Of a DNA stretch of 64,000 nt, positions 8,611 to 16,468 are shown piece after piece (within the stretch, counting starts at the first letter, position 1; each line of letters begins with the position of its first letter). The notes below the pieces were generated by a model, which saw only the letters and a list, made by a program, of their open reading frames with translations, had not been told where the DNA came from and did no database searches. The translations under genes were made by a program, and so were the position numbers. The DNA comes from Arthrobacter sp. U41 (GTDB taxonomy: Bacteria; Actinomycetota; Actinomycetes; Actinomycetales; Micrococcaceae), in assembly GCF_001750145.1 (NCBI RefSeq), contig NZ_CP015733.1:1-64000 (forward strand). Reading direction: 5' to 3'.

Positions 8611-9423
8611 ATGACCGAAACCCAAGAGTTTGATAACCCTGGATCGAATTTCACCCAGGTGCTGGACGCTGCGGCGAAGCTGCCGGGCGTGAGGATCAAT
8701 AGAGCCGCCTACCTCCGAACAGCACTCAAGCGCTACTGCACCGAGGAACAGATCAAGAGGGCAATCGCCGACAGTCCAGCGGCAGCGGGTATCCCACTCA
8801 AGGTCATCGCTGAGATCGCAAACACCTCTATCGCTTACGAGACGAGCAAGGTCACCGGCCTCTCAGCCCTCGCAGGTCTCCCCGGCGGCTGGGCAATGAT
8901 CGGCACTGTCCCGGCCGACCTGGCGCAGTACATGGGCCACATGCTTCGAATTGCCCAGAAGCTTGCCTACATCTACAGCTGGCCTGATCTGTTCGCCGAT
9001 AATGGCGAAGAAATCGATGAAGCAACCGAGAGCATGCTGACCCTGTTCGTGGGTGTGATGTTCGGCGTGCAGATCGCCCAAGGTGGAGTGGCAAAAGTCG
9101 CGAACATGATCGCCGCCAATGTGGTTAAGAAACTACCGCAGAAGGCACTCACTAAAGGGCTTATCTATCCGATCGTGAAAAACGTCGCCGGCCATCTCGG
9201 TAAAAACATGACCAAACAACTCTTCGCCAACGGGGTCGCGAAAGCTATCCCCGTCGTCGGTGCATTTCTCTCCGGAGGCCTCACCCTGGGCACCTTCCTT
9301 CACATGTCCAAGCGGCTGCAAAAGCACCTCGCCAGCCTGGAGCTGACCAAGCCAGGACACCGGACCGAAGAGGTCGAGATCATCGACGTCGAAGTCATCA
9401 ATATGGAGGTTGTCGGGAACTAG
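8611..9423 (+). CDS. EcsC-family-like protein
   Basis: The 270-residue protein is helical and has no signal peptide. Residues about 85-250 resemble the EcsC family: GLPGGWAMIGTVPADLAQYM, a long amphipathic region, then a glycine-rich stretch IPVVGAFLSGGLTLGTF followed by a basic helix. The C terminus is an acidic repeat-like tail (EVEIIDVEVINMEV). EcsC proteins are poorly characterised and often linked to membranes or secretion. The palindrome at 8516 is a candidate regulatory site. Family assignment rests on pattern memory only. Confidence 0.55.
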   Translation: MTETQEFDNPGSNFTQVLDAAAKLPGVRINRAAYLRTALKRYCTEEQIKRAIADSPAAAGIPLKVIAEIANTSIAYETSKVTGLSALAGLPGGWAMIGTVPADLAQYMGHMLRIAQKLAYIYSWPDLFADNGEEIDEATESMLTLFVGVMFGVQIAQGGVAKVANMIAANVVKKLPQKALTKGLIYPIVKNVAGHLGKNMTKQLFANGVAKAIPVVGAFLSGGLTLGTFLHMSKRLQKHLASLELTKPGHRTEEVEIIDVEVINMEVVGN

Positions 9424-9569
9424 AGGAAAAAGCCGAGCCGTCAGAGCTGACCCAGACCATGAGTCCAGCTGACGCGGGCAGCGCGGCTGGTCGCGACAAG
9501 GTTCTCCCTAAGCTGCGGTCTTCTGGTCTTCAGCCAGAGTCTTGTGAGTTTGGGTCTTTTCGGCAAATG

Positions 9570-9600
9570 AAGCGGGAATCGTGTGGCGCGGTTCCCGCTT
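9570..9600. terminator. Stem-loop between convergent genes
   Basis: AAGCGGGAA (9570-9578) pairs perfectly with TTCCCGCTT (9592-9600) across a 13-base loop. It lies between the stop of the EcsC-like gene and the stop of the leftward gene at 9642, so it could end transcription from both sides. There is no long T-run, as is common in high-GC actinobacteria. Confidence 0.4.
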
Positions 9601-9641
9601 CACGGGCACATCGTGCGCCCCGCACTCCTGTTGCTTTCGGC

Positions 9642-10235
9642 CTACAAGTTGAGCATGGGGCTCTGGCTGATTGCCAGACGTTCCTTGTCAGATAGCTCCT
9701 GAAACCAGCCTGGCTCCTCGGTTGACACTAGTGTGACCTTGTCCGTCAGTTCCCGTGTCAAGAATCCAAGGGCTTGGAAGATGGGCTTGGATGCTGCGCG
9801 CTCGGCAATTTGTTCCGCATACGCCTTTTCGCGCTCCTCGTTCCGGTACCGTCCCTCAGCTTGTGGGAGCATTTCGGCGGGCGTCCAGATGGGAAACGAC
9901 GACGCGATATAGACCACTCCGCCGGGGGGAGGATCGAAAAATGACCTCACGTCCTGCGCTGTGCAAATGACAACCTGGTGCATCGCGCGGTCCCGCACAT
10001 GCCGGAGGCCACGCAGCACGCTACCGTCCGTATCCTGGTTGCGTCGGCTCTTGTATCCTGGGCTGCCCTTCTCAAGCTGCTCGTCCAAGGCGCATATCCA
10101 GTGCAGCGCTTCCGTGGCAGCTACGGCACAGGACAGCAGGTGCTTGCGGCGGGCGGCGTCGAGTGTCCGCCAGGCGGCGCCGGTCAAACCTTGATGTGCT
10201 AGTGACATGGCCTCCGGGAGGTCCGCAATTCCCAT
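9642..10235 (-). CDS. Hypothetical protein with HEPN-like motif
   Basis: The 197-residue protein has an N-terminal helical bundle (about 1-100) containing ATEALHWICALDEQLE and then GLRHVRDRAMHQ. The Arg-x4-His spacing in RDRAMH fits the RX4-6H motif of HEPN ribonuclease domains, and the preceding helices fit that fold. The C-terminal half (IPIWTP-type strand, then a helix EREKAYAEQIAERA) is unassigned. No paired nucleotidyltransferase antitoxin gene is adjacent. It lies downstream of the hsd operon on the same strand, 215 bases away. The HEPN call is inference from one motif. Confidence 0.5.
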   Translation of the reverse strand: MGIADLPEAMSLAHQGLTGAAWRTLDAARRKHLLSCAVAATEALHWICALDEQLEKGSPGYKSRRNQDTDGSVLRGLRHVRDRAMHQVVICTAQDVRSFFDPPPGGVVYIASSFPIWTPAEMLPQAEGRYRNEEREKAYAEQIAERAASKPIFQALGFLTRELTDKVTLVSTEEPGWFQELSDKERLAISQSPMLNL

Positions 10236-10450
10236 ATGGAAACCCTCTCACGTCGCGCTGTACGTCGAGGTGAATAGACAGCTTTAGGAGCGTCCAAGGG
10301 ACGGCCAGGCGGCCAGGTGCTACGGCGGGGCAGCACCAACCGATCTGTCGCCGGAGGTGCGACTCACCACGGTCGGTTGAATATGGCAGTTTGGTTCAGG
10401 ACCGGTGTGACGGCTTGAACCAGGACCACCCACGAGTCGATGGTTGCTGG

Positions 10451-13400
10451 CTAAAGCCGGGCCTCTGCAAACCGTGGCGCCATCGATTCCATTTGTTCCA
10501 TGACCAGCTTGATTGCCTCGGGCTGCTTGTCCGGTGGATACCCGTTGATCACCAGAAGCCGTTTGATGGATGCGCGAAGTTTCGCCCGGACGTCGTCCCG
10601 AACCGTCCAGTCGGTGCGCACATCGCGTTGCATGACGCCAACGAGCTGCCGAGCGATCTCGGCCAGCTTCCCTTCGCCCTGGATCTTCACCGCGGCCTCG
10701 TTCTGGGCCACCGCGTCGTAAAACGCCAGCTCATCGGAGTTCAGTGGGGGAGCGAACTGGGCACCACGCTGCCCCTCGGCGGCCACTTCGCGGGCCAGCT
10801 CCACCAGCTCCGCTATCACTTCCGCGGACGTGAGCTGCTGGTTCGTGTATTTCTTCATCAGCTCACTGATCCGCTCGGAAAACGCCCGCTGGCGGATCAC
10901 GTTGTTCCGTGTCGTCTTGGCGGACTCGTCGGCGATTAGCTTCCGCAGCGCCTCGATGGCCAGCTGCGGATTTCGGGCCTGCTGGGTCTTGGCGATGAAT
11001 TCCGGCGTCAGGTCATCCAGCGACGGCTTGGGCATGCCCGCCGCCTCGTAGATATCCAGCACGTCACCGGACGAAGTTGCGGAGGCAATCAGCTCTCCCA
11101 GCAACCGCTGGATTTCCTCCGGCACTGGCTCGCCGCTGGCCTGCCGGTCGGCGGCGTCGTACTTTGCCATCCAAACGCGGATCTCCTCGTACACCTGAAT
11201 CTCGGGCCGCAGCTCGGCCAGCGTCTCAGATCCTGAGCACAAAGCCCACGCCCGGGACAACTGGCTGGAGAACCTGCGGTACTTCGCGGCCCGCGACTCT
11301 TCGCCCTCCGCAGGCTGGTTGCCTGGCGTGCCAGGGCTCCGCAGGTAACTGACTGCACCGGTGACGGCGTTCAGGAACGCCTTCGGCCCGCCCTTCAGCA
11401 GCACGGCCTTCCAGTCGTACCCTGCAAGCAACTCCCGCAGGGAGTCCACCAGCGAAAGCGTCACGCCGACGACCTCATCTATGTTCCTACCCACTGGCTT
11501 GTTCTTCCGGTCGGACTGCGTGTACTCGCCCAGCGCCTTGGCAAGATTCTCCGCCAGCGGCGCGTACGCCACCAGCAGCCCATCCTCCTTACCGCGGAAG
11601 GTGCGGTTCACGCGCGCCAGGGTCTGCATCAGCAGCGCGCCTTTGAGCGGCCGGTCCAGGTACAGGGTGTGGAGCGGAGGGGAGTCGTAGCCGGTGAGCA
11701 TCATGTCCTTGACGATTACCAGTTCCAGCTCGTCGTCCACATCCTTGAGTCGTTCCTTCACGGTCGCATTCAGGGAGTCGCGGCGGACGTGGTTGGAGAC
11801 CGGCGGCACATCGGACGCGGTCCCGGAGTAGACCACCTTGATCTTGCCCTTAGCGAGGTCGTCGGAATGCCACTCGGGCCGCAGCTCCACGATCGCCGTG
11901 TACAGCTTTGCGCAGATTTCCCGCGTGCCGCCGACGATCATCGCCTTGCCCGGAGCCTCGATGAATTTGCCCATTCTGGCGCTGCGGTTCTCCCAGTGCG
12001 CCATCAGGTCCGCGGCCAACGCCGCGATCCGCTGCGGCGCACCGTACACGGCATTCACGACGGCGACGCTAGCCTCGATGCGTGCCCGCTCGGTGTCGTC
12101 CAGCCCCAGCGTGGCTTCGTCTGCGGCCTGGTCCAGAATCTCCTCTGTAAGGTCGGAGGCAAGCCCGACCTTGATCAGCCGCGGTTCGAAGTACACCGGC
12201 ACCGTGGCGCCGTCCTCCACCGCCCGGGAGAGATCGTAGACGTCAATGTACTCACCAAACACGTCCTGGGTGTTGCGGTCATCGAAGGAAATCGGCGTGC
12301 CGGTGAACGCGATCAGCGTCGCGTGCGGCAGGGCGTCGCGGAGGTGTCGGGCGTAGCCGTCCAGGTCGTCGTAGTGGGAACGGTGGGCCTCGTCCACCAC
12401 CACGATGATGTTGCGGCGGTCCGACAGCAGCGGGTGGTCGGCGCCGGCGTCCTTCTCGGACTTGCTGCGGCCGAACTTCTGCAGGGTGGTGAAGTAGATG
12501 CCGCCGGTGGTGCGGTTGCTCAGTTCCTCTCGGAGCTCGGAGCGTTTTTTGATCTGCTTTGGGGACTCTGCCAGCAGCAGGCTGCGGTCGAAGCCCTCGA
12601 ACAGCTGGCCGTCGAGTTCGTTGCGGTCCGTGATGACCACAACGGTCGGGTTCTTCAGCTTCGGGTGCCGTGCCACCAAGTTGGCGTAGAGCTCCATTTC
12701 CATGGACTTGCCCGAACCCTGCGTGTGCCAGACAACCCCGGCCTTGCCGTTGCTTTCCACAGCCTGGACTGTGCTGCCCACCGCTTTGGTCACGGCAAAG
12801 TATTGGTGCGGCTTCGCGATGCGCTTGCTCAGACCGTCCGATCCTCCATCAAAGGCGGTGAAGTTGCGGATTAGCTGCAGGAACCGCTCTTGGTTGTAGA
12901 GACCCTGGAGCGTCGTCTCCAGCGCCGTCACGGCTTCGCCGTCTTCCATGTATCCCGGGGCCACCGGCTCGCCGTCGTCGTCGACGTTCCACGGTGAGAA
13001 GTGGTTGAGGGGAGTGAACGGTGTTCCGTACTTGGCCTGGATCCCGTCCGAGGCGAGCGTGAACACACAGAAGCGGAACGCCATGGGGAACTCTCGCAGG
13101 TAGGTCTGCAGCTGGGCGTGGGCGGAGGCGACGTCGGCCGTGGCGCTGCCGGCCTTCTTCAGCTCGATGACGCTGACGGGCATGCCGTTGCAGTAGAGAA
13201 CGACGTCGAAGCGGCGCTTGTAATCGCCCTGCACGACGGTGACCTGGTTGACGGCGAGCCAGTCGTTCTGATCCGGGTCCGAGCTGAGCAGGTGAATAGT
13301 GGGGTTGGCCTCGTTGCCGTCCGAATCGATGTAGCTAAGACGGTAGCCGTCCACCAAGTAGTTGTGGATGCGGTGGTTTTCGGTGATGGCGTCGTTGGAT

Positions 13401-13645
13401 TTGGGCGAGGCGATCTCGGCGACGGCCTGCTGCAGGTACTGGGCCGGCACCGTCGGGTTGAACCGCTGCAGGGCGGCCAGAAGCCGGGACCGGATAAGCA
13501 GCTCATCCCAGGATTCCCGTTCGCCGGTGCCCGGCGCGATATCCTGCCCGGAAACTGGCGTCCAGCCGAGCGGCTCTGCCAGAAGCTCAAGAGCCATCCC
13601 CTCCCAGTCGGCTTCCGAAAAGGCTACTGCGGGTGCTGCTGTCAC
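10451..13645 (-). CDS. hsdR: Type I restriction enzyme, R subunit
   Basis: The motor-nuclease subunit of a type I restriction-modification complex. I start at the GTG at 13645 (GGGGG seven bases upstream), giving 1064 residues, rather than a longer TTG frame. The N-terminal PD-(D/E)xK nuclease has RFDVVLYCNG then SVIELKKAG (Asp and Glu-x-Lys, about residues 146-165). The SF2 helicase core follows with VVWHTQGSGKS (Walker A, about 305), VVVDEAHRSHY (DEAH) and AFTGTPI. The C-terminal helical domain should contact the methylase. It is the last gene of the operon, 58-95 bases after hsdS depending on start. It looks intact. Confidence 0.95.
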   Translation of the reverse strand: MTAAPAVAFSEADWEGMALELLAEPLGWTPVSGQDIAPGTGERESWDELLIRSRLLAALQRFNPTVPAQYLQQAVAEIASPKSNDAITENHRIHNYLVDGYRLSYIDSDGNEANPTIHLLSSDPDQNDWLAVNQVTVVQGDYKRRFDVVLYCNGMPVSVIELKKAGSATADVASAHAQLQTYLREFPMAFRFCVFTLASDGIQAKYGTPFTPLNHFSPWNVDDDGEPVAPGYMEDGEAVTALETTLQGLYNQERFLQLIRNFTAFDGGSDGLSKRIAKPHQYFAVTKAVGSTVQAVESNGKAGVVWHTQGSGKSMEMELYANLVARHPKLKNPTVVVITDRNELDGQLFEGFDRSLLLAESPKQIKKRSELREELSNRTTGGIYFTTLQKFGRSKSEKDAGADHPLLSDRRNIIVVVDEAHRSHYDDLDGYARHLRDALPHATLIAFTGTPISFDDRNTQDVFGEYIDVYDLSRAVEDGATVPVYFEPRLIKVGLASDLTEEILDQAADEATLGLDDTERARIEASVAVVNAVYGAPQRIAALAADLMAHWENRSARMGKFIEAPGKAMIVGGTREICAKLYTAIVELRPEWHSDDLAKGKIKVVYSGTASDVPPVSNHVRRDSLNATVKERLKDVDDELELVIVKDMMLTGYDSPPLHTLYLDRPLKGALLMQTLARVNRTFRGKEDGLLVAYAPLAENLAKALGEYTQSDRKNKPVGRNIDEVVGVTLSLVDSLRELLAGYDWKAVLLKGGPKAFLNAVTGAVSYLRSPGTPGNQPAEGEESRAAKYRRFSSQLSRAWALCSGSETLAELRPEIQVYEEIRVWMAKYDAADRQASGEPVPEEIQRLLGELIASATSSGDVLDIYEAAGMPKPSLDDLTPEFIAKTQQARNPQLAIEALRKLIADESAKTTRNNVIRQRAFSERISELMKKYTNQQLTSAEVIAELVELAREVAAEGQRGAQFAPPLNSDELAFYDAVAQNEAAVKIQGEGKLAEIARQLVGVMQRDVRTDWTVRDDVRAKLRASIKRLLVINGYPPDKQPEAIKLVMEQMESMAPRFAEARL

Positions 13646-13739
13646 GGTGGTTCCCCCTGGTTGAAAGAATGTAATTCTCAAACGTTGTGTGAGAGTCAGC
13701 TTCCGCTTTGGCAGCTGAAGTGTGCTTTCAGGCGCGAAG

Positions 13740-14843
13740 TCATAGACCCACGTTTTCCAGCATTTTGTCGGTGTCGTTGACGCGAAGCGCGCCAGACATC
13801 AGCTGGGGAAGAAGAGCGTCACGGGTGGTGGCAAGCTGTAGGTTCTCGACCTCTGCCGCCAGCGCTCGGTCCCATAGTGCTGTCATGAGCTGGTCATGCT
13901 TGCCGATCTCCCCGAGGGACGGTGCGGCCACCAGGTCGTCCAAATGCTTGCGCTGTATGTGACCCATAGTGGTGGCTTTGTCCGCCGCGATGGATTTGAA
14001 CTCATCGAGCTTGTGGCGGAGCAACTCATAGATGAGCCAACGCGGGTAGCCGTTGTTGGGTATGACTTTGAAGATGTGCTGGTTGACGACACCCTCAGGC
14101 CTGAACCACCTATGCAGGGTCAGCGAGCCTGACCAAGCGAACAGCAGATCACCTGGGCGGGCAACATGCTGATCACCGACCTCGAGGTCGTTGTATACCG
14201 TCGAACTGCTAATCCCCGAGTTCAGCTCGGCGATGCGGATGACAACTCGGCCCGTACCACTCGCATTCTTCGTGAAGGCCTTGCCATTCACAAATTTTGC
14301 CGTGGTCGACAAAGGAATTTGAGGACCTTCGGAGCGGTTCATTGACAGGAAGATGGCGTGCGACAACTGGTCGGCGGCGCAGATGAGCTTGGTGTTGGCG
14401 GCAATCTTGTCATCAAGGGCACCCAAGACCTCTGCGATGGCCTGTTGTTCTTCGGGGGGTGGCACCAGCACCGGCACCTTGGCTATATAGTTTCGATTCA
14501 ACATCGGTTGCACCGAACCCGAGTCATAACCGGCCAGGTCGGTGTTCTCAAAGAAGTGAAAGACCCATCGTGGGAGATTTCCCATGAAGTCCTTAACAAA
14601 CATTGTGGTGTTGTGGGGCCAGAAATCCCCGTCGGACCATTTTGGTTGCCCGAGGTTGGTTGCCCGTCCGATTGTCACTCCCGGGCCCCTGATCGGGCCC
14701 TCGTCATGGAAGCCCCCTGTTTCGCCGGAGGTTAGTACCGGAAAATTACCTGGCCGTCGAGCGTGATGGGGCAGGTCGAAGCCACGCTGGATGGCAACGA
14801 CTTCTGCTAGCGCCTTGATCTGCCAACCTGTTGGCGCAATCAC
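13740..14843 (-). CDS. hsdS: Type I restriction enzyme, specificity subunit
   Basis: The 367-residue protein has the two-repeat layout of HsdS. TRD 1 (about 1-125) ends in PPPEEQQAIAEVLGALDDKI, the conserved spacer helix. TRD 2 (about 170-320) has the GDLLFAWSGSL turn and ends near DDLVAAPSLGEIGKHD with a second helix. This subunit chooses the two halves of the target sequence, which cannot be predicted by eye. The start is GTG, overlapping the hsdM stop as GTGA, a translational-coupling arrangement. Confidence 0.92.
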   Translation of the reverse strand: MIAPTGWQIKALAEVVAIQRGFDLPHHARRPGNFPVLTSGETGGFHDEGPIRGPGVTIGRATNLGQPKWSDGDFWPHNTTMFVKDFMGNLPRWVFHFFENTDLAGYDSGSVQPMLNRNYIAKVPVLVPPPEEQQAIAEVLGALDDKIAANTKLICAADQLSHAIFLSMNRSEGPQIPLSTTAKFVNGKAFTKNASGTGRVVIRIAELNSGISSSTVYNDLEVGDQHVARPGDLLFAWSGSLTLHRWFRPEGVVNQHIFKVIPNNGYPRWLIYELLRHKLDEFKSIAADKATTMGHIQRKHLDDLVAAPSLGEIGKHDQLMTALWDRALAAEVENLQLATTRDALLPQLMSGALRVNDTDKMLENVGL

Positions 14844-16468
14844 GAAACCCTCCTCAATTGTTCTCGCACCACAGCTGCCAACCGCTCCGACTCCTCAAAC
14901 TGCGTAAACAGCTCCTTAGACAGCCGTGCGATCTTCTCCTTGATCGGCTCGCCGTCGTCCTCCACGTCAGCCGCACCGACATACCGGCCAGGCGTCAGTG
15001 AGTACTCCGCAGCCTTGACCTCCGCAAGACTGGCCGAATAGCAGAAGCCGGCCTCGTCGTCGTATGTCAGGCCGGCCTCGACCGCCGAAGCAGTCCCGCG
15101 CCACGCGTGGTAGGTATTGGCGATCTTGGCGATGTCCTCATCGGAGAGGGCGCGCTCGGCGCGGTCCACCATGAAGCCGAGGTTCCGGGCGTCGATGAAG
15201 AGCACCTGCCCAGTGCGGTCCACGGAGCCGTTCTTGCCGGCGGTCTTGTCCTTGGCGAAGAACCAGGTGCAGACAGGGATGCCGGTGCTGCGGAAGAGCT
15301 GGGTGGGCAGTGCCACCATGCAGGAGACGAGGTCAGCCTCGACCAGTTGGGCGCGGATCTCGCCCTCGCCGCTGGAATTGGAGGACATGGAGCCGTTGGC
15401 CATGACCACGCCGGCGCTGCCGCCGGGGGCAAGCTTGGAGATGATGTGCTGGATCCAGGCGTAGTTGGCGTTGCCGGCCGGGGGGACGCCGTACTTCCAT
15501 CGGGGGTCGGACTCGGAGCGGGCCCAGTCCTTGATGTTGAAGGGCGGGTTGGCCATGATGAAGTCGGCGCCGTTGTTGCCGGTCAGTTCCGGGTGCTGGT
15601 CCCGGGCGAAGGTGTCGCCCCAGCGGGAGGCGAGGTTGGCGTTGAGGCCGTGGATGGCGAGGTTCATTTTGGCCATCCGCCAGGTGCGCTCGTTGAGCTC
15701 CTGGCCGTAGACGGAGATGTCCGAGCCCTCCATGTTATGGGCCGCCAGGAACTTCTCGGCCTGGACGAACATGCCGCCGGATCCGCAGCAGGGATCGTAG
15801 ACCCGGCCTTGGTGGGGTTCCAGTACTTCGACCAGGACGCGGACCACGCCGGCGGGGGTGTAGAACTCGCCGCCGCGTTTGCCCTCGGCCTTGGCGAACT
15901 TCTCTAGGAAGTACTCGTAGACCTCGCCCAGCAGGTCGCGGGCCTTGCTGGCGCCCTGACCGGTGAAGCGTGACGAGTTGAACAGATCCAGCAGCTCGCC
16001 GAGGCGGCGCTGGTCCACGTTGTCGCGGTTGTAGATGCGGGGGAGCGTGGCGGCGAGGGACTTGTTGTCGGCCATGATGAGCTCCATGGCCTCATCGATG
16101 AGCTGGCCGATCGATTTGGGTTCGGTGCCGTCCAACGGCGGGAGGCCCTTGGCGTTTTCAGCCAGGTAGGTCCAGCGGGCACGTTCGGAGACCCAGAACA
16201 CGCCGCGGCCGGTGTACTCGTCGACGTCGTCGATCAGCTGGGCTATCTGCTCCTCGTTGAGCCCGTCGGCCTCCAGCTCGGTCTGGATCTGGCCGCGGCG
16301 TTCCTCGAACGCGTCCGAGACGTACTTCAGGAATACCAGGCCCAGGATCACGTCCTTGTATTGGGAGGCATCCATGGAGCCGCGCAGTTTGTCCGCGGCC
16401 TTCCAGAGGGTGTCCTTGAGTTCCTTCATGGTGGACGGGGCGAGTTCCACCTTCAATTTCGGGGGCAT
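14840..16468 (-). CDS. hsdM: Type I restriction enzyme, methylase subunit
   Basis: An N6-adenine methyltransferase of 542 residues. The N-terminal HsdM helical domain (about 10-170) includes LWKAADKLRGSMDASQYKDV. The AdoMet-binding motif I is DPCCGSGG (about 225-232), and the catalytic motif IV is NPPF (about 307-310), both intact. The C-terminal segment has LPTQLFRSTGIPVCTWFF. Its ATG overlaps the stop of the upstream gene by one base (TAATG), with AAAGGA nine bases before it, so translation is probably coupled. Confidence 0.95.
   Translation of the reverse strand: MPPKLKVELAPSTMKELKDTLWKAADKLRGSMDASQYKDVILGLVFLKYVSDAFEERRGQIQTELEADGLNEEQIAQLIDDVDEYTGRGVFWVSERARWTYLAENAKGLPPLDGTEPKSIGQLIDEAMELIMADNKSLAATLPRIYNRDNVDQRRLGELLDLFNSSRFTGQGASKARDLLGEVYEYFLEKFAKAEGKRGGEFYTPAGVVRVLVEVLEPHQGRVYDPCCGSGGMFVQAEKFLAAHNMEGSDISVYGQELNERTWRMAKMNLAIHGLNANLASRWGDTFARDQHPELTGNNGADFIMANPPFNIKDWARSESDPRWKYGVPPAGNANYAWIQHIISKLAPGGSAGVVMANGSMSSNSSGEGEIRAQLVEADLVSCMVALPTQLFRSTGIPVCTWFFAKDKTAGKNGSVDRTGQVLFIDARNLGFMVDRAERALSDEDIAKIANTYHAWRGTASAVEAGLTYDDEAGFCYSASLAEVKAAEYSLTPGRYVGAADVEDDGEPIKEKIARLSKELFTQFEESERLAAVVREQLRRVS

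Noticed and set aside
8046..8633. A 195-codon plus-strand frame before the EcsC-like gene
   Set aside because: Arg/Pro-rich, spans the palindrome and overlaps the following start without a ribosome site. Treated as non-coding.
11669..12874. A 401-codon open frame antisense to hsdR
   Set aside because: Frame shadow of a conserved gene; no start signal and no protein family pattern.
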